From an uncultured bacterium (GTDB lineage: Bacteria > Bacteroidota > Bacteroidia > Bacteroidales > CAIWKO01): DNA of 7,372 nt. Every line of letters begins with the position of its first letter. Position 1 is the first letter of the stretch. Location of the stretch: contig CAIWVT010000325.1 of assembly GCA_903916135.1 (NCBI GenBank), positions 1-7,372 of the forward strand, read 5' to 3'. Positions 5,075-7,372 of the stretch are shown in pieces. Both the position numbers and the translations under genes were made by a program. Below the pieces are notes generated by a model. It did no database searches. It was given only the letters and a program-made list of their open reading frames with translations, and was not told the origin of the DNA.

Positions 5075-7372
5075 TTATTTAATCGTATCTAAGTTAATAT
5101 TCAATTCGGGGATGCTTTGTTGTTTGAGCAATTCATCCGCTTTGCGTTGTTCTTCGAGCTTCTCGGCTTCGTTGATGGCATTGAGTTTGTCTTGAGCAAT
5201 CTTGACCAAGTCAACGCCTTCATAATTATCAATGATGCTTTTGAGGGTATATTTCGCTTGATGGATATTGTCGGTCTTCACATAATTATCGGCAAGCAAA
5301 ATAAAAGCTTTCGCCACCCAATAGTCATACGTGGGTATCTGATTTATCAAATCGAAAGCACTCTTCTGCGACTCGTCATAATCCCCTTTGTTGAAATGTA
5401 TCTCAGCAATATGGTATTTGGCTTCGGCAGCCATTTCGTTCTTAGTTATCTTGGTAACGGCATGAAACTCTGCCAAAGCAGCCGACGTGCTATCTTGCGC
5501 TAAAGATGATTTCGCTTTGATCAGATGGGCTTCGGCATTCAAACCTTCGGGGAGTTTTTCGGTGCCAAGAAGTTTGTTGGCTGATTCCGTTGCCGTTTTA
5601 TATAAAGCTAAAGCAAAGTTGGTGCGCATCTCGCCTGTGTAAGCTATGGTGATGTTTTCTTTATATTCGGCTATCTTCTCCAACTCAGTATAGTTGGCAA
5701 GGGCAGCTTCCATATTCTTCTTGCCGAAGTTGATTTCCGCCGAGTTCAACAGCGCGGTTTCGGTGAATTTGTTGCGCGGTTTGGCGTTCACATAATTGTA
5801 ATGCAGCAAGGCTTCATCGGTCAAACCGGCGCGATACAAACATTCTGCTAAATAGAAATTAGCATCCAATTGATACACGCCATTGGGAAATTTCTCGATA
5901 TAATTCTTAAATCCTTTGGTAGCGTTTTCGCAATCGTTGCGCATATAGCGATTCTCCACAGCGATATAGGTGATAGAATCTTGTTCCGAATCAGACACAT
6001 TGGCGAAGGGCAAGGCTTTCACATACACAAAGAATTCCTCCACTTTATCCATCTCCACATACACATTGCGAATGCTCACCAATGCCTCCTTGGAATACTC
6101 TGTGCCCGGGAAATCGCTCACCACTTTCTTCAATACTGCCAACGCCTGCTCATCTTTAGAGTCGTTGTAATAAATCATACCCTTCTTCAGCAAAGCTTGA
6201 CTCACAAAACTCGAATGAGGATATTCGCTAATCAATTTGTCGAAATAATCTATGGCTTTGGCGTTGTTGTTCAGGTTTTGAAACGTGCTTGCCAATTCAA
6301 ACAAGGCAGGCGCACGGAAATTGGAATTGGCATAACCATCCACCAATTGCATCAGTGTGGCAGCTTTGGTCTCCAACTTCGCCAACGCACCTTGGGTGAG
6401 CGCAGTTTGATAGAGCGCATAATCCACATCTATCTGTTTCATTTTAATGCTTTGCGCATAGTTGTCAATGGCATTGTTGAAATCCTTCTGCATAAAATAG
6501 CAATCGCCAACGCGGTTGTAGGCATCGTTCACCGTTTTGGGTTTGGCATTCTTGGCTTCCCCACAAAACTTCTTGAAATTAGCCAATGCCGATTCCCAAT
6601 TATCTTTCTTGAAATAGCAATATCCCAAACCATAATACGCATTGAAATAATCATCTTTGCCAAAAGCACCCGGCAACGATTGCAAGGTTTTATAATTGAT
6701 GATGGCGGTGTCAAATTTCTCTTGAAGATAATACGCTTCGGCTATCCAATAATACGATTGCAGCTCTATGCCTGCGTTCATCGGATATTGCAACGATTTG
6801 TCGAGCATCGCTATGGCTTCGGGGAGTTTGTTGTTGTTGAAAAACTCTATCCCGCGCAAATAGGCAATCTTTTGATAGGCGCCATTGAGTTTGATGTCGC
6901 GTTTCTTAATCTTGTCCAATGCCTCCAAAGCGTCCTTATAGTTTTTGGTGGATAGATAGATGTTCGACAGATAGGTGTAGGCTTCATCAATGTTGGTGGC
7001 GTTAGGATATTTCTCAATATATTGATTGAACACGTTGATGGCTTCGTTATAGGGATTGTATGCCGTTTCGTAGGTCAATTTGGCATAGTTGAACATGGCA
7101 TTTTCCTGCAACTCCGCATCGCCTTCAATTTTATAGGCGGAAGCAAACATCGTCATCGCAAATTGCTTCTGATTGGTTTTCAAATAACATTCGCCCGAAT
7201 GATAATAGGTGAGCTGCGACAAACTGTCATTCTCGGTCGTGTTCACCTTGCCCAAATAGGTCAAGGCAGTTTTGAAGTCGCCTGTTTTATAATAGGTGAA
7301 GCCTATCATATAATAATCCTGACGGGTGAGGGGCGCATAATTCTTTTGCAGATAGATATCCAAATAGGGGAC
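5075..7372 (-). CDS. Large TPR-repeat protein, 5' end outside window
   Basis: The visible part is the C-terminal 765 residues. The frame is open to the window edge, where it reads V-P-Y-L-D-I-Y, so the true start lies beyond 7372. Tetratricopeptide helices run through most of it: DYYMIGFTYYKTGDFKTAL near the start, then YWIAEAYYLQEKFDTAI, YYGLGYCYFKKDNWESAL, RVGDCYFMQKDFNNAI, KKGMIYYNDSKDEQAL, FYLAECLYRAGLTDEAL and YHIAEIHFNKGDYDES. Several units end in a K/E-YP or FP turn, as in BamD/YbgF-type envelope TPRs. The tail is charged and probably helical (about AEKLEEQRKADELLKQQ), followed by PELNINLDTIK. TPRs bind proteins, so this is likely a scaffold, and the tight linkage to the downstream barrel gene points to a periplasmic or outer-membrane-associated role. 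Signal peptide or lipobox cannot be judged because the N-terminus is missing. It is not clearly a known T9SS TPR protein such as SprE/PorW. Specific function is unknown. Confidence 0.88.
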   Translation of the reverse strand, partial: VPYLDIYLQKNYAPLTRQDYYMIGFTYYKTGDFKTALTYLGKVNTTENDSLSQLTYYHSGECYLKTNQKQFAMTMFASAYKIEGDAELQENAMFNYAKLTYETAYNPYNEAINVFNQYIEKYPNATNIDEAYTYLSNIYLSTKNYKDALEALDKIKKRDIKLNGAYQKIAYLRGIEFFNNNKLPEAIAMLDKSLQYPMNAGIELQSYYWIAEAYYLQEKFDTAIINYKTLQSLPGAFGKDDYFNAYYGLGYCYFKKDNWESALANFKKFCGEAKNAKPKTVNDAYNRVGDCYFMQKDFNNAIDNYAQSIKMKQIDVDYALYQTALTQGALAKLETKAATLMQLVDGYANSNFRAPALFELASTFQNLNNNAKAIDYFDKLISEYPHSSFVSQALLKKGMIYYNDSKDEQALAVLKKVVSDFPGTEYSKEALVSIRNVYVEMDKVEEFFVYVKALPFANVSDSEQDSITYIAVENRYMRNDCENATKGFKNYIEKFPNGVYQLDANFYLAECLYRAGLTDEALLHYNYVNAKPRNKFTETALLNSAEINFGKKNMEAALANYTELEKIAEYKENITIAYTGEMRTNFALALYKTATESANKLLGTEKLPEGLNAEAHLIKAKSSLAQDSTSAALAEFHAVTKITKNEMAAEAKYHIAEIHFNKGDYDESQKSAFDLINQIPTYDYWVAKAFILLADNYVKTDNIHQAKYTLKSIIDNYEGVDLVKIAQDKLNAINEAEKLEEQRKADELLKQQSIPELNINLDTIK

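Noticed and set aside
4202..6955. Plus-strand frames of 108-361 residues opposite the barrel and TPR genes
   Set aside because: They are antisense to two well-supported genes with continuous TPR and barrel patterns, and the translations show no domain.
7361..7363. Start codon of the TPR gene at 7363
   Set aside because: The codon is TTG and the frame continues open to the window edge. The N-terminus lacks a signal sequence, so the gene is 5'-truncated by the window.

Overview
The window looks like chromosomal DNA of a Bacteroidota (Bacteroidetes) bacterium with an intact type IX secretion system (T9SS), probably an environmental or otherwise non-Bacteroides lineage. Four things point there: a protein with a C-terminal T9SS type A sorting domain, TAnnTTTG-type -7 promoter elements with no clear Shine-Dalgarno sites, a PnuC plus nicotinamide-riboside-kinase pair, and a large TPR protein coupled to an outer-membrane barrel protein. 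I cannot name a genus from sequence alone.

Layout. Positions 1-982 hold no convincing gene. They contain short imperfect repeats (1-130), a regular tandem array of 43-bp units (243-629) and a nested palindromic element of about 140 bp (687-826). A secreted T9SS cargo protein of unknown function follows (983-1915, +). A 7-bp-period repeat starts on its stop codon. Next is a two-gene + strand operon (2012-3111), pnuC and a single-domain NadR-type kinase, whose reading frames overlap. The convergent intergenic stretch 3112-3364 is filled with 7- and 8-bp-period repeats and has no recognisable hairpin terminator. The rest of the window is a minus-strand operon: a TPR protein whose 5' end lies beyond position 7372, then, 6 bp after its stop, a predicted outer-membrane beta-barrel protein (3365-5068).

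How the genes work together. PnuC should move nicotinamide riboside across the inner membrane by facilitated diffusion. The kinase would trap it as NMN for NAD synthesis, with the adenylylation step supplied from elsewhere because the kinase has no NMN adenylyltransferase domain. The TPR protein and barrel protein are likely partners at the periplasm/outer membrane, with no assigned function. The T9SS cargo protein appears to be a stand-alone gene.

The most unusual material is non-coding: the 43-bp array with an 86-bp higher-order period and competing hairpins, and the double-palindrome element next to it. I saw no CRISPR array, RNA gene, intact insertion sequence or recognisable defence system.
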